From Lactobacillales bacterium (GTDB taxonomy: Bacteria; Bacillota; Bacilli; Lactobacillales; Streptococcaceae), in assembly GCA_031261175.1 (NCBI GenBank), contig JAISJW010000009.1, forward strand, positions 1 to 64,000: a DNA stretch of 64,000 nt. Reading direction: 5' to 3'. The notes beneath the pieces were generated by a model. That model ran no database searches and was not told where the DNA came from. It saw nothing but the letters and a program-made list of their open reading frames with translations. Below are positions 11,725 through 20,112 of this stretch, one piece after another. The position numbers and the translations under genes were made by a program. Every line of letters starts with the position of its first letter. The stretch's first letter is position 1.

Positions 11725-12378
11725 ATGCTATTAACATTGATATTAATCGTTTTCGCCTACTTATTGGGGTCAATCCCGACCGGATTGTGGATCGGACTGG
11801 TGTTTTTCAAAAAAGACCTTAGGCAAGTCGGCAGCGGCAACACCGGCACGACCAACACTTTCCGCGTTTTGGGGAAAGGCGCCGGAACCGTTACTTTCAT
11901 AATCGACGCAGGCAAAGGAGCCGTGCCCGTAATGGTTGCTGCAGCGTTGCACCCTGAGGTGTTCGGATTCCACTTGAACCCACTGTTCATCGGTGTGTTC
12001 GCGGTCATCGGTCACGTCTTCCCCGTCTTTGCTAAGTTCAAAGGCGGTAAAGCTGTAGCAACCTCGGTCGGGCTGTTACTCGGCTACGCGCCAGGCTTCT
12101 TCGTTTTGGCGATGGTCTTGTTCTTCATTTTCTTGTTGATCACGAGCTACGTCAGCTTCGCTTCAATCGCAACGTGTGTAATCTCGGTCGTGTTCACGAT
12201 TTTGATCCCGTTGTTCCACTTAGCGTTGATTCCAACGTTCGATCCAGTGTTGACCGTGATTACGTTGGCTCTGTCGGTGTTCATCATCGTCCGCCACAAG
12301 GAAAACATCGCGCGCTTGCGTGCCGGCACCGAAAACATCGTCCCCTTCGGCCTAAACTACTGGTCACAACCTAAGTAA
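11725..12378 (+). CDS. plsY: Acyl-phosphate glycerol-3-phosphate acyltransferase
   Basis: The 217-residue membrane enzyme transfers acyl groups from acyl-phosphate to glycerol-3-phosphate, the first step of phospholipid synthesis. It has about five hydrophobic segments and the PlsY motifs GSIPTGLW, VGSGNTGTTNTFRVLG and KFKGGKAVATS. TGAGGT precedes the ATG. It is transcribed away from uppS, so two lipid-related units share one control region. Confidence 0.95.
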   Translation: MLLTLILIVFAYLLGSIPTGLWIGLVFFKKDLRQVGSGNTGTTNTFRVLGKGAGTVTFIIDAGKGAVPVMVAAALHPEVFGFHLNPLFIGVFAVIGHVFPVFAKFKGGKAVATSVGLLLGYAPGFFVLAMVLFFIFLLITSYVSFASIATCVISVVFTILIPLFHLALIPTFDPVLTVITLALSVFIIVRHKENIARLRAGTENIVPFGLNYWSQPK

Positions 12379-12383
12379 AATAC

Positions 12384-12458
12384 AAAAAGTCGGGATTTCG
12401 GCAAATTTTTTAATTTTTTGTTCTAAAAATTAAAAAATTTGCCGAAATCCGACTTTTT
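12384..12458. repeat. Long hairpin between plsY and tRNA-Arg
   Basis: Arms of about 34 bases (12384-12418 and 12425-12458) pair around TGTTCT with one bulged G. The outer stem has AAAAAGTC/GACTTTTT, so U-tracts occur in both directions. It is placed 5 bases after the plsY stop between converging genes and probably acts as a bidirectional terminator. Confidence 0.85.
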
Positions 12459-12467
12459 ATTTTCTAT

Positions 12468-12538
12468 GCCGCCTGAGGGAATCGAACCCCCATCGCAAGA
12501 ATCGGAATCTTGCATGATATCCATTACACTAAGGCGAC
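12468..12538 (-). tRNA. tRNA-Arg (anticodon CCG)
   Basis: A 71-base cloverleaf is read on the minus strand: acceptor GTCGCCT/AGGCGGC (one G-U pair), D arm with TAATGGATA, anticodon stem CAAGA/TCTTG around TTCCGAT giving anticodon CCG, and T arm GGGGGTTCGATTCCCTC. CCA is not encoded. Confidence 0.93.
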
Positions 12539-12616
12539 TTGCTTTATCTATTATAAAGCAACCCCGCCTAGTTTTCAAGCGAGCGGTATAAAATAATTAT
12601 GCGAATAACAGAAAAC

Positions 12617-12642
12617 GCGGACTGGTTTTTCAACCAATCCGC
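12617..12642 (-). terminator. Terminator of the first DUF3990/DUF3791 operon
   Basis: GCGGACTGGTT and AACCAATCCGC pair around a short loop. On the minus strand a run GTTTTC follows. It lies 16 bases after the stop of the DUF3791 gene. Confidence 0.75.
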
Positions 12643-12658
12643 ATTTTATTTTAAATTT

Positions 12659-12868
12659 TTACCAAGCAGGTGCGCCCGTTTCAATCAGGCTATCAATATC
12701 CTCATAAGCATTCTCTAAACGCTCAATGTGGTACATCTCATACATGCTATAAACGAATTCAGTCAAATTCTTCTCATCAAGCAACTTAACAACATCACCA
12801 GCAGTTATGCCCTTATATTCAGCATAGTTTTCAATCAAATAGATAAAGAAATTGGCTTCTTTACTCAT
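12659..12868 (-). CDS. DUF3791-like small protein
   Basis: About 69 residues from the ATG at 12868, which has GAGGGGTG at good distance; in-frame GTG/ATG codons lie up to 9 bases earlier. The helical protein carries FIYLIENYAEYKG and later MYHIERLENAYEDIDSLIETG, which fits DUF3791, a family often found next to DUF3990 proteins. It overlaps the preceding 84-residue gene and ends the operon. Probable immunity or antitoxin partner, by context only. A paralogue lies at 45283-45522. Confidence 0.6.
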   Translation of the reverse strand: MSKEANFFIYLIENYAEYKGITAGDVVKLLDEKNLTEFVYSMYEMYHIERLENAYEDIDSLIETGAPAW

Positions 12869-13115
12869 CGTCATCACCCCTCAAATACTGCGAATTACGC
12901 GGATCGCCTGTAACCCTCTCGCTCTCCCACATGTCAAAAATAATTAGCGGACTCACAAGATAAAGCTCCAATGCAGGCTGACTAAGCATATCATAGGTTT
13001 CCGACGTGACAAACGAGCGAATTGCCTCTAACTCGGCAAAACCATATTTTTCAATAATCAACTTCGTCACCTGACGGTCAACGAAATCTTTAGTTCTCGT
13101 CATCGTACTACTCAT
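12861..13115 (-). CDS. Small protein partner of DUF3990, unknown family
   Basis: An 84-residue protein whose ATG overlaps the stop of the DUF3990 gene by four bases (ATGA). It resembles the 73-residue product at 44564-44785: both have a helical start and the pattern S-x-TY-x-x-L-x-x-P-x-x-x-LY-x-x-S. In both loci it lies directly after the DUF3990 gene, so the pair behaves as one unit. No catalytic motif is seen. Role as antitoxin or chaperone is inferred from the overlap and conservation. Confidence 0.6.
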   Translation of the reverse strand: MSSTMTRTKDFVDRQVTKLIIEKYGFAELEAIRSFVTSETYDMLSQPALELYLVSPLIIFDMWESERVTGDPRNSQYLRGDDDE

Positions 13116-13591
13116 AACAATTCACTCCTTTCAAACGCCAACAAGCCTATAGCTTTTTCGGTCAACAAAGCATATTGATCAGTCAAATTTTGAGGCAATA
13201 ATTCTTCGACAGCCTTCTTCTTATCGTAAATCCCATCAATATACAAATTGATTACCGGCAAAGTAGAATCGTTAGCAACTGGGCCAATAACTAAGTCGTA
13301 TGGATTTTCAACCAACGTACCTTTTCGATTTGCTACAACAAAGTCCAACCATTCATCGCTAGCGACTTCAAAATTCAATATATTCAGTTCACCTAGCAGA
13401 TCATCGGAAACGCCATAGACATTCAACGTTGCTTGCCCCGCTCTTTTTCTTTCCGTCACAATCTTAGCCCATCGTATAGCTTGGGATTCACTAGATGTTA
13501 AATAGAAGCCGGCGCCAAAATCTAAGGCCCTCAAATTACGCCGTACTTTCGGAACTTTAACTTTCATATTGCTACCGTGATATAATTTCAT
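13112..13591 (-). CDS. DUF3990 putative ADP-ribosyltransferase-like toxin
   Basis: The 159-residue protein starts MKLYHGS and continues with DFGAGFYLTSS near residues 25-35, the YHG(S/T)...FGxGFYxT pattern of DUF3990, which is related to ADP-ribosyltransferase folds. A later EWLDFVVANR and VIGPVANDS are shared with the paralogue at 44772-45305. GAGGAG precedes the ATG. It is the first gene of a three-gene overlapping operon with two small proteins, a toxin-antitoxin-like layout. Enzyme activity is inferred from the family, not shown. Confidence 0.65.
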   Translation of the reverse strand: MKLYHGSNMKVKVPKVRRNLRALDFGAGFYLTSSESQAIRWAKIVTERKRAGQATLNVYGVSDDLLGELNILNFEVASDEWLDFVVANRKGTLVENPYDLVIGPVANDSTLPVINLYIDGIYDKKKAVEELLPQNLTDQYALLTEKAIGLLAFERSELL

Positions 13592-13726
13592 ATAACACTC
13601 CTCTACTACCGTTCTTCATAGATAATTATATCACGTTTGCCGGCTAACTTAAAGAATAAATAAGTCATACCAAACGCATCGCTCAACTTTCGGTCTTACC
13701 GACCAAAATTTATCCAACTTAAAATC

Positions 13727-13760
13727 AAAAGGTGTTCGTCACAATGACAAACACCTTTTT
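13727..13760. terminator. Terminator after the 75-residue membrane protein gene
   Basis: AAAAGGTGTTCGTC and GACAAACACCTTTT pair around ACAAT, with T-runs on both sides. It ends the operon that begins at 19275 and separates it from the DUF3990 operon. Confidence 0.8.
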
Positions 13761-13780
13761 CTTTTGTTTTGGATTAACCC

Positions 13781-14008
13781 CTAAAGTTTTCGTTCAGACT
13801 CACGAGCGATATAGACTACTGGCTTTTTGAATGGGCGAATTGCCGTAACAATTATTCCTAATATTCCCAGACAGAATCCCCAGGCAAATCCGCCATCGTA
13901 GCCTTTATCGTTGTTGATTTGCAGTGAAATGAGACCGCAAATTATGGATGGAATTAACAATGCAACTAGCACTAATATCGCGTACAAACCTATCAAATAA
14001 CTATTCAT
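13781..14008 (-). CDS. Small two-helix membrane protein
   Basis: A 75-residue protein with two hydrophobic segments (about 5-28 and 40-58), an NNDKGYDGG loop and a basic tail ending ARESERKL. GGAGG precedes the start. It follows the DUF6150-PASTA gene by 32 bases and precedes the operon terminator, so it probably belongs to the DUF262 operon. No family recognised; small membrane effectors or accessory proteins are common in defence operons, but that is only a suggestion. Confidence 0.55.
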   Translation of the reverse strand: MNSYLIGLYAILVLVALLIPSIICGLISLQINNDKGYDGGFAWGFCLGILGIIVTAIRPFKKPVVYIARESERKL

Positions 14009-14040
14009 ATAGAACCTCCATAGTTTTTTTATGTCATTAT

Positions 14041-15546
14041 TTAATGTTCAACAGAATCACTAATTATCGTGTCAAGTCCAGCCTGACTGTCGGGCTTCGA
14101 AATTTTTTTATCCGATGCGTTAGATGTTTCTAGCCCTTTAGATACTATAAATTTCACGGTTGAACCACGTTTAACCTTTACCCCTTTAATCGGATCAGAT
14201 GAGATAATGCATCCAAAATTCACTGTACTATACTGATCTGTCTTGTTAGCTAGCAACCCGTTTTCGTTACAAAATTTTTGACCTTCGCTATAGTTCATAT
14301 TTGAGAAATCGACCATCTCAACATATTCGCTACCTGTACTAACATAAAACGTAATTTCGCCTTTATCCGGATCAATCTTTTCGTTCGCTTCAGGATATTG
14401 CTTGATAATCTTTCCGCTATCTACATTTTCATTATATTCTTTCAAAATATTAATTGTACCTTTGAACCCTAACGAATTCATAGTAGATTTTGCCTCGCTA
14501 ATTGTTATACCAGTAAAGTTAGGAAGCGTAATTTTTTCTTTTCCTATCGAAATATAAATCTTGATTTTCCCAGTCGCTACATCTATTTTATATCCACTTT
14601 TTGGATTTTGTTTCACAATAATTCCTGCCGTAATTTTATCATCAATCGTATCGATATACTCAATGTTTTCTTCTTTTATTCCTTTAAGTTTTAAGTCATT
14701 ACTAGCATATTCTGGATTATGTCCAATATAATCACCTATAGCAATTTGACTAACCCCTTTACTAACATACAAGGTGACTCGCGAATTCTCTTTTACTGTC
14801 GAACCTTTTTTAGGATCTGTTTTAAAAACTTTCCCTTTTTCGTTTTTATCATCTTCAACCTCTAGGATCTTGTATGTTAAAGCTAACTTACTTAACTTCG
14901 CTTCTGCCGCAACCTTATCCATTCCAATCACATCCGGAACTTCTACTTCACTGCTTCTTTTTATAGTATCGTACTCTTCTTTTTTGGCCGTATTTGAATA
15001 GACTGGCGAAGTTAATTCGCTTTTGTTAGGATTTGATGCGCTACTTATACATACAATTATAAGCATTATCATCAAAATTACACCGATAATTGACAATAGC
15101 GCTGCAATAACTGGGTGTTTTTTTGATAGCGCAAACAACCCTATCAGGCTCAACGTCCCAGCTTTCATAATTCCAGATTCATTAGGTGAAGCTATATATT
15201 TAACAACCTCCGCAACCTCTGCCCCTGAAACATAAAGATCGCTTTCTTCGACTTCTGTTAAGTCATCATGGTGGTCATTAATATTTAGATTTGTTTGAGA
15301 ACTTTCACTGGCCTGCCATTCGCTATCTACGAAATAAATTTTCATATCAGCTTGAAAATCATAGTCAACATAAAATATTTTTAAATCTGCTTGAAAATCA
15401 TAATCAACGAAATACCATTTATTATCAACGTCAGCTTGGAAATCATATTTAACTTTTTGAACTTTGTAGTCAGCCTGAAAGTCATAATCAACCACAAAAA
15501 CTTTTTTATCAGCCAAAAAATCATGATATACTTCAAATACTTTCAT
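14041..15546 (-). CDS. DUF6150-repeat, transmembrane, four-PASTA protein
   Basis: About 501 residues. The first 80 hold five or six short repeats of the type VDYDFQADxK(I/V), matching DUF6150. An acidic linker follows, then one strong transmembrane helix (about 146-170). The rest (about 205-475) is four PASTA repeats, the first reading EVPDVIGMDKVAAEAKL. Unlike PknB/StkP-type proteins there is no kinase domain. Topology would put the DUF6150 repeats in the cytoplasm and PASTA outside. GGGGGA precedes the ATG at 15546 (a GTG lies 3 bases earlier). It follows the DUF262 pair by about 30 bases. This suggests an envelope sensor joined to cytoplasmic nucleases, which is inference. Confidence 0.75.
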   Translation of the reverse strand: MKVFEVYHDFLADKKVFVVDYDFQADYKVQKVKYDFQADVDNKWYFVDYDFQADLKIFYVDYDFQADMKIYFVDSEWQASESSQTNLNINDHHDDLTEVEESDLYVSGAEVAEVVKYIASPNESGIMKAGTLSLIGLFALSKKHPVIAALLSIIGVILMIMLIIVCISSASNPNKSELTSPVYSNTAKKEEYDTIKRSSEVEVPDVIGMDKVAAEAKLSKLALTYKILEVEDDKNEKGKVFKTDPKKGSTVKENSRVTLYVSKGVSQIAIGDYIGHNPEYASNDLKLKGIKEENIEYIDTIDDKITAGIIVKQNPKSGYKIDVATGKIKIYISIGKEKITLPNFTGITISEAKSTMNSLGFKGTINILKEYNENVDSGKIIKQYPEANEKIDPDKGEITFYVSTGSEYVEMVDFSNMNYSEGQKFCNENGLLANKTDQYSTVNFGCIISSDPIKGVKVKRGSTVKFIVSKGLETSNASDKKISKPDSQAGLDTIISDSVEH

Positions 15547-15578
15547 CACTAAGCTTCCCCCTTTTTTCGTAAAAATGT

Positions 15579-17576
15579 TTAATCATTAGTCAATTTGATT
15601 ATTTCATCACGTGTTTTTGATAGTTTTTCGCTAACAGAATCCCCGCTATCAACAAAAATAATCCCTGCGTCATCACTGATTTTAAAATGTTCATCTTCAT
15701 ATCTAACTTGATATCGCTTATCTGCAAACGTTGCAACAAAATCTTCTCCCTGTCCATTATGATAAGCCACATCCAAAGGTGTTATTTCTTTTATAACGCG
15801 TTCTAAAACTACAAGTTGCAATTGCCACTTGCTACCATTTATATAAGTCTTTTGTCCTTTGAGAATATAATCTCTATGAGCGCCCCACCATGTTTCTTTA
15901 AAAGACTGGTACTCATTTAAAATTTCAGGAGCTGCCATAAACCACTCTCTGTAATTATGAAAATCGTCTATCAAATTCTCGACAACATTATATTCGAAAC
16001 CACCATCAATTAAATCTCTTATCGCAGTACCAGCACTATCCAGATGCAAATAGCTCCACCATGAATATTTTTCACTGTGTGCGGCCGCGCCATTAGCTAT
16101 TTTTATTCCGTTCCGGACACCTGCATCGTAACTCCATAGTTTTGCAGTCATAGTCACGTCTCGAATTCCGTCAACAGTAAATATCGAATTCTCCGAGTAC
16201 AATGTCTTATTTAAGATTTTTTCAGCTTTAGAAAACTCAGCCACAGAGGCATCAATCAACCATTTTGCAGTTCCGGCGGACAACGGATGCTTCTCAGCTT
16301 TATAAATTAACGATTCCCAAGCCACATCACCCAAAAGCCTATGACTAATTTTATCTTCTTCAGGTAACGCACCTAGCCCTTCATCGATAATAGCTTTTAA
16401 TTTAACAATATTCTTGGTATTGCTGTCTTCATCTGGCCGATGATTCCTATCAATCAAATTTTGCGCTATTCTTATTATTTGTTTCAATTCATCGATTTTT
16501 ACATCGTTTAAGCCGACAGGATCATTAGCTTCTGCAAATAAAAAATATGCAGCAAATAAGGTTAAATCGTTCCAAGTAATATCTTGCCTATTTGAATCTG
16601 CCAAACTCGACAATAAATCTGGCAATCGCAGTCCTTGTTCTGAAAAACGTTCAAAATCAATTGATCTAATAATCTCATCGTTTTTGATTAAAAAACGCCA
16701 AAACTTTTGGGCCGAGGCTCTATTATCACCTTCATCACCAATAATATCACCAAGCCTTTTTATAGTGTTAAATAATTTGTAAAGCGACTTCTCTGTATTT
16801 ACCTGTGGTTCATTATCTTTATTGATTTTCCAAAAATAATCTAGTAACTCGCCGTCAACCTCTTTCTTGAATTGCTTGGAATCTGCATTTTCAAATAGTT
16901 TTGCTTTATAATTATCCCAATCATTAAGCGCTTTTCCGCGTGCGTTCATTTTCAAATATAACTCTTCAGATTGACCTAAATCTTCAATAGGTAAAAAGGA
17001 AAAAGTTATTCTATTCAAATGTGAAATTTCAATTTTCGAATATTCATTTTGTTCATGTCTAAATATTTCATGTATGGTGTGCAACATTGCTACCATACCT
17101 GTAATAGTAGGGTCGAAGCGCCATGAATTAAAGAACCATTTTTGCTCAAAGAAAACATCTTGATATTTTACGCTCAAATCTCTATCAAGTAATCTTTCAT
17201 CCCATGATTCTACAAGAAGAGCGTTACAAAATTCCTTCGAACTTGTTCTAGTATCATAGCTAAATCTACTTAGAATATTTGAAAAGGAAGTATCTGCATG
17301 GCCAAGACCCGTTCTATCCATGTAAACTGCAATAAGCCATAGAGTTGTAATTCTCTGCTGTCCATCTAACATAACCATTATTCCATCTGCTTCTTGTCCA
17401 TAGACAAAATCAAGATGCAACCCTTTGTCGTCAAGCAAGCCTTTCAATAGATTCTCCACAAAAGACTCACGCTTTTGCTTTGCCTCTTTTCTTCCAAAAG
17501 CAAAGTCTCGTTGAATGGCTGGTATTTCAACTTTGAAATCAATAAGTAATTGTTTTAGATTATATCGCGTGCTCAT
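15579..17576 (-). CDS. DUF262-family protein (GmrSD-like, no clear HNH)
   Basis: 665 residues from the ATG at 17576, which has AAAGGAGAG; the longer reading frame back to 17594 has no RBS. Near the N terminus are IPAIQRDFAFG (18-28) and LDGQQRITTLWL with DGQQR at 71-75, the two DUF262 (GmrSD N-terminal) motifs linked with nucleotide binding and hydrolysis. The long C-terminal part does not show the HNH pattern of its upstream partner, whose end it overlaps by 17 bases. The pair resembles modification-dependent (type IV) restriction proteins. Function as anti-phage component is inferred. Confidence 0.75.
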   Translation of the reverse strand: MSTRYNLKQLLIDFKVEIPAIQRDFAFGRKEAKQKRESFVENLLKGLLDDKGLHLDFVYGQEADGIMVMLDGQQRITTLWLIAVYMDRTGLGHADTSFSNILSRFSYDTRTSSKEFCNALLVESWDERLLDRDLSVKYQDVFFEQKWFFNSWRFDPTITGMVAMLHTIHEIFRHEQNEYSKIEISHLNRITFSFLPIEDLGQSEELYLKMNARGKALNDWDNYKAKLFENADSKQFKKEVDGELLDYFWKINKDNEPQVNTEKSLYKLFNTIKRLGDIIGDEGDNRASAQKFWRFLIKNDEIIRSIDFERFSEQGLRLPDLLSSLADSNRQDITWNDLTLFAAYFLFAEANDPVGLNDVKIDELKQIIRIAQNLIDRNHRPDEDSNTKNIVKLKAIIDEGLGALPEEDKISHRLLGDVAWESLIYKAEKHPLSAGTAKWLIDASVAEFSKAEKILNKTLYSENSIFTVDGIRDVTMTAKLWSYDAGVRNGIKIANGAAAHSEKYSWWSYLHLDSAGTAIRDLIDGGFEYNVVENLIDDFHNYREWFMAAPEILNEYQSFKETWWGAHRDYILKGQKTYINGSKWQLQLVVLERVIKEITPLDVAYHNGQGEDFVATFADKRYQVRYEDEHFKISDDAGIIFVDSGDSVSEKLSKTRDEIIKLTND

Positions 17577-19275
17577 TTGACTCTCCTTTCGCAAATGCTA
17601 ATAGACTTTCCTTAATGGCCGTTTCATATGCGTCGGCATCTTTGCTATCCCAAGTAAAGTTATTGATATTCAAGCCAGAGTAATATTTCAAGAATACGTT
17701 TTTGGTTGTTGGTAAAATATATTCTTTATTTTGCTGATCAGCTTCGACCTTCATAACAGTCTGTGCTTTGATCGGAAAGGGTTTGTTTCCATAACTTCGG
17801 TTAGTAGTGGCATCCAATAAGCATAAATTCCCAATACTATCTATAACCCCTTCCTCATCACCCAAACGCTCATTATCAGCCAAATCTGCATATAAATCAT
17901 TAAATGCTGCATCATCAGAAATATCTATATCCAGATTCTTTTCAGCATACAATCCACACTCCTTCACCTCTTCTAACCAAAGTTTTCTATCATTAATATA
18001 TAGATTATCAAAACCGGCATGTGGTGAAATATGCTCTATATCATATTTATTAAGAATATAACTATCAAATCTGAAGCGGTTTTTCGTTTCTATACAAGTC
18101 AAAACATTAAACAAAAACAGTGTTTTTTCGACATCCTTGCTATTTTCATAAGACAGGTCATCAAACTTTTCTAACAATGATTGAACTCCTGTTGCAACTG
18201 CTAAATCCAGAGTATCATCAATGTAATGATTGTAATAATCAACTATACTATCACTGTACTTGTTGATAAATCCTATCAAATGATAAATCCGCAGATCATC
18301 ATACCAATCCTCGAAAGTCATGAAGCATTTCTTGATTTCTAACCACAACGATTTAACATCATCTCCGCCATTGGCTAATTCATTATTAAAATAAGCGTAA
18401 AAATCTTTATTACCAGCGACCACCGATAACACGAAGTCAATTCGTGGCGCATCGGTCTCCTTTTGCCCTAGCCAAGACCAGAAATTTTTATCACGAAGAC
18501 GTTTTTCTATTCTATCCCATTCGGTTGAGATTTCGATAATTTCATTTTGCATTTTTAGATCATCAAAGTTTGATTTCCTTAAAAATAATCCCTTGACAAG
18601 CTCTGATGCAGTTAGAGGTATTTTCCCTGCATTCAAACCAGTAAAAACAGACTCAGACGAGCGTTTATCTCCCGCCTGAGTTGCGTTATAAACTATGAAA
18701 AAAGCTTCGTTCAAGTATTGCAGCCAACGCTCACTATCATGGTCGGATTGTTCAAAAAAATCCAACGCCATTTTATACGTTTGTGTGAAATAAAAATAGT
18801 CTATATTCTCTGAAACCCCATTTGCATTTTGACTTATATTACGTAAAAAATCCGCACTTCCATCACGTGTTTCATAATTCAAAGTGAAATTTGGATTTTT
18901 ACCCGCTGCTTTGATAATAAGATAGATAGTCGTTAAGCGTTGTTGCCCATCTACTAAGTCATAATCAAAACTCTCATCATCGGATTTTTTCAAAACAATG
19001 GGTTGAAGCGAGTATTTGCCTTTAGTTTCACTATTCAGTCCCCAAGACCAAATATCATTCAACAAATCATCTACTTGTTTTTTCTCCCACCGATAACCTC
19101 TTTGATATGCCGGCACAAGAAAATCAGTTGCTCTATTTATTATTTCTTCTACACTTTCTATCCGAATTGGTTCATTAGGTACTAGTTGCCCAATCAATTC
19201 GCCGCCCTTAAATAAATCTATCACATTCGTTATTTCGGGCCACTCAGTAATATCTTCTATATTTAATCGCTCCAT
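17560..19275 (-). CDS. DUF262-DUF1524 protein, GmrSD-type HNH nuclease
   Basis: A 571-residue protein with an N-terminal DUF262 domain (VPAYQRGYRW near 54-63, VDGQQRLTTIYL with DGQQR at 109-113) and a C-terminal DUF1524 HNH-like domain (YDIEHISPH with His415, then IGNLCLL near 481-487 and an Asn at 492). This is the fused GmrS-GmrD architecture, also seen in SspE-like and BrxU-like defence nucleases that cleave modified or phage DNA. TAGGAGG precedes the ATG. First gene of the operon, with a promoter at 19376-19404 and a hairpin in its leader. Confidence 0.8.
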   Translation of the reverse strand: MERLNIEDITEWPEITNVIDLFKGGELIGQLVPNEPIRIESVEEIINRATDFLVPAYQRGYRWEKKQVDDLLNDIWSWGLNSETKGKYSLQPIVLKKSDDESFDYDLVDGQQRLTTIYLIIKAAGKNPNFTLNYETRDGSADFLRNISQNANGVSENIDYFYFTQTYKMALDFFEQSDHDSERWLQYLNEAFFIVYNATQAGDKRSSESVFTGLNAGKIPLTASELVKGLFLRKSNFDDLKMQNEIIEISTEWDRIEKRLRDKNFWSWLGQKETDAPRIDFVLSVVAGNKDFYAYFNNELANGGDDVKSLWLEIKKCFMTFEDWYDDLRIYHLIGFINKYSDSIVDYYNHYIDDTLDLAVATGVQSLLEKFDDLSYENSKDVEKTLFLFNVLTCIETKNRFRFDSYILNKYDIEHISPHAGFDNLYINDRKLWLEEVKECGLYAEKNLDIDISDDAAFNDLYADLADNERLGDEEGVIDSIGNLCLLDATTNRSYGNKPFPIKAQTVMKVEADQQNKEYILPTTKNVFLKYYSGLNINNFTWDSKDADAYETAIKESLLAFAKGESNEHAI

Positions 19276-19300
19276 ATAATAAAACCTCCTACTATCTAGT

Positions 19301-19404
19301 ATTGTTTCTTCATGTTAGTGAAGAAACAATGCCTTTTGCCCTAGGGCAATCATCATTTTTTTTACTTATAAATTAATTATATACCTGTATTAATTTTTAT
19401 ACAA
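19301..19404 (-). promoter_or_regulatory. Promoter and structured leader of the DUF262 operon
   Basis: TTGTAT (19399-19404), 17 bases and TATAAT (19376-19381) form the promoter. The roughly 90-base leader holds the palindrome TTGCCCTAGGGCAA (19336-19349) and a 12-base-pair hairpin ATTGTTTCTTCA/TGAAGAAACAAT (19301-19330) ending about 12 bases before the RBS. The hairpin has no U-tract, so an operator or translation control element is more likely than a terminator. Confidence 0.65.
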
Positions 19405-19672
19405 ATTATTTCCCAAATCCCAAAATAGGAAATTCAGAAAACCCAACTCAACTAGGTCGCTAGCAAGTTTTATCACTGCGTTGAGAAAACTTTCTAATTT
19501 AGATGTTTTTGTCTTTTTGTCAACGCATTGATTTTTTCAGTAAAAAAACAAATCACCTGCATCCTGTATGTTTTTGAAACGCCATTTTTACGCAAAAGTA
19601 AAATGCACTTACACAATTGCATAAAAAATACAAAAAGAGCGCAGCAATCGCCACACTCTCAAATACTAAATA
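19405..19672. other. AT-rich spacer without recognised gene
   Basis: About 270 bases between the DUF262 promoter and ridA. It holds CAACGCATTG and a related inverted CACTGCGTTG about 60 bases apart, but no credible reading frame or tRNA. Confidence 0.5.
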
Positions 19673-20047
19673 TTAAACTTCGGCAATAACTTCAATTTCG
19701 ACTAAAACGTCCTTAGGCAGGCGGGCCACTTCGACGGCGCTGCGCGCTGGGAAGGGCGATTTGAAGAATTCGCCGTAGACTTCGTTAAATGGCACGAAGT
19801 CGTTCATGTCGTTCAAGAAGCAAGTCGTTTTCACAACCTTAGTCAAGTCGGTGCCGGCTGCTTCCAGTAACGCATCGATGTTTAACAACACTTGCGTTGT
19901 TTGGGCTTTGATTTCCGCTCCGACGATTTCGCCGGTCGCAGGGTCCAACGGGATTTGCCCCGAGCAGAACACTAGTCCACCCACGATTTGCGCTTGTGAG
20001 TACGTCCCGATTGCTGCGGGCGCTTTGTCTGTCGCGATTGTTTTCAT
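19673..20047 (-). CDS. ridA: RidA-family reactive intermediate deaminase
   Basis: The 124-residue protein hydrolyses enamine/imine intermediates formed by PLP enzymes. It has [16 protein letters not shown] near 27-42, [10 protein letters not shown] and [13 protein letters not shown] with the conserved Arg near 105. The ATG at 20047 with GGAGG is used; the upstream extension would lie before the RBS. A housekeeping gene between two accessory operons. Confidence 0.93.
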   Translation of the reverse strand: MKTIATDKAPAAIGTYSQAQIVGGLVFCSGQIPLDPATGEIVGAEIKAQTTQVLLNIDALLEAAGTDLTKVVKTTCFLNDMNDFVPFNEVYGEFFKSPFPARSAVEVARLPKDVLVEIEVIAEV

Positions 20048-20112
20048 AAAAATTTCCTCCGATATATTTTCCATAATTCTAGCACAAACCAGTTTCGTTT
20101 GCATCCAAAAAT

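Noticed and set aside
12468..12538. tRNA-Arg as attachment site of the island
   Set aside because: I could not find a direct repeat of the tRNA 3' end at the other boundary, nor an integrase gene.
14041..15546. PknB/StkP-type kinase
   Set aside because: PASTA repeats are present but the N terminus is DUF6150 repeats with no kinase motifs.
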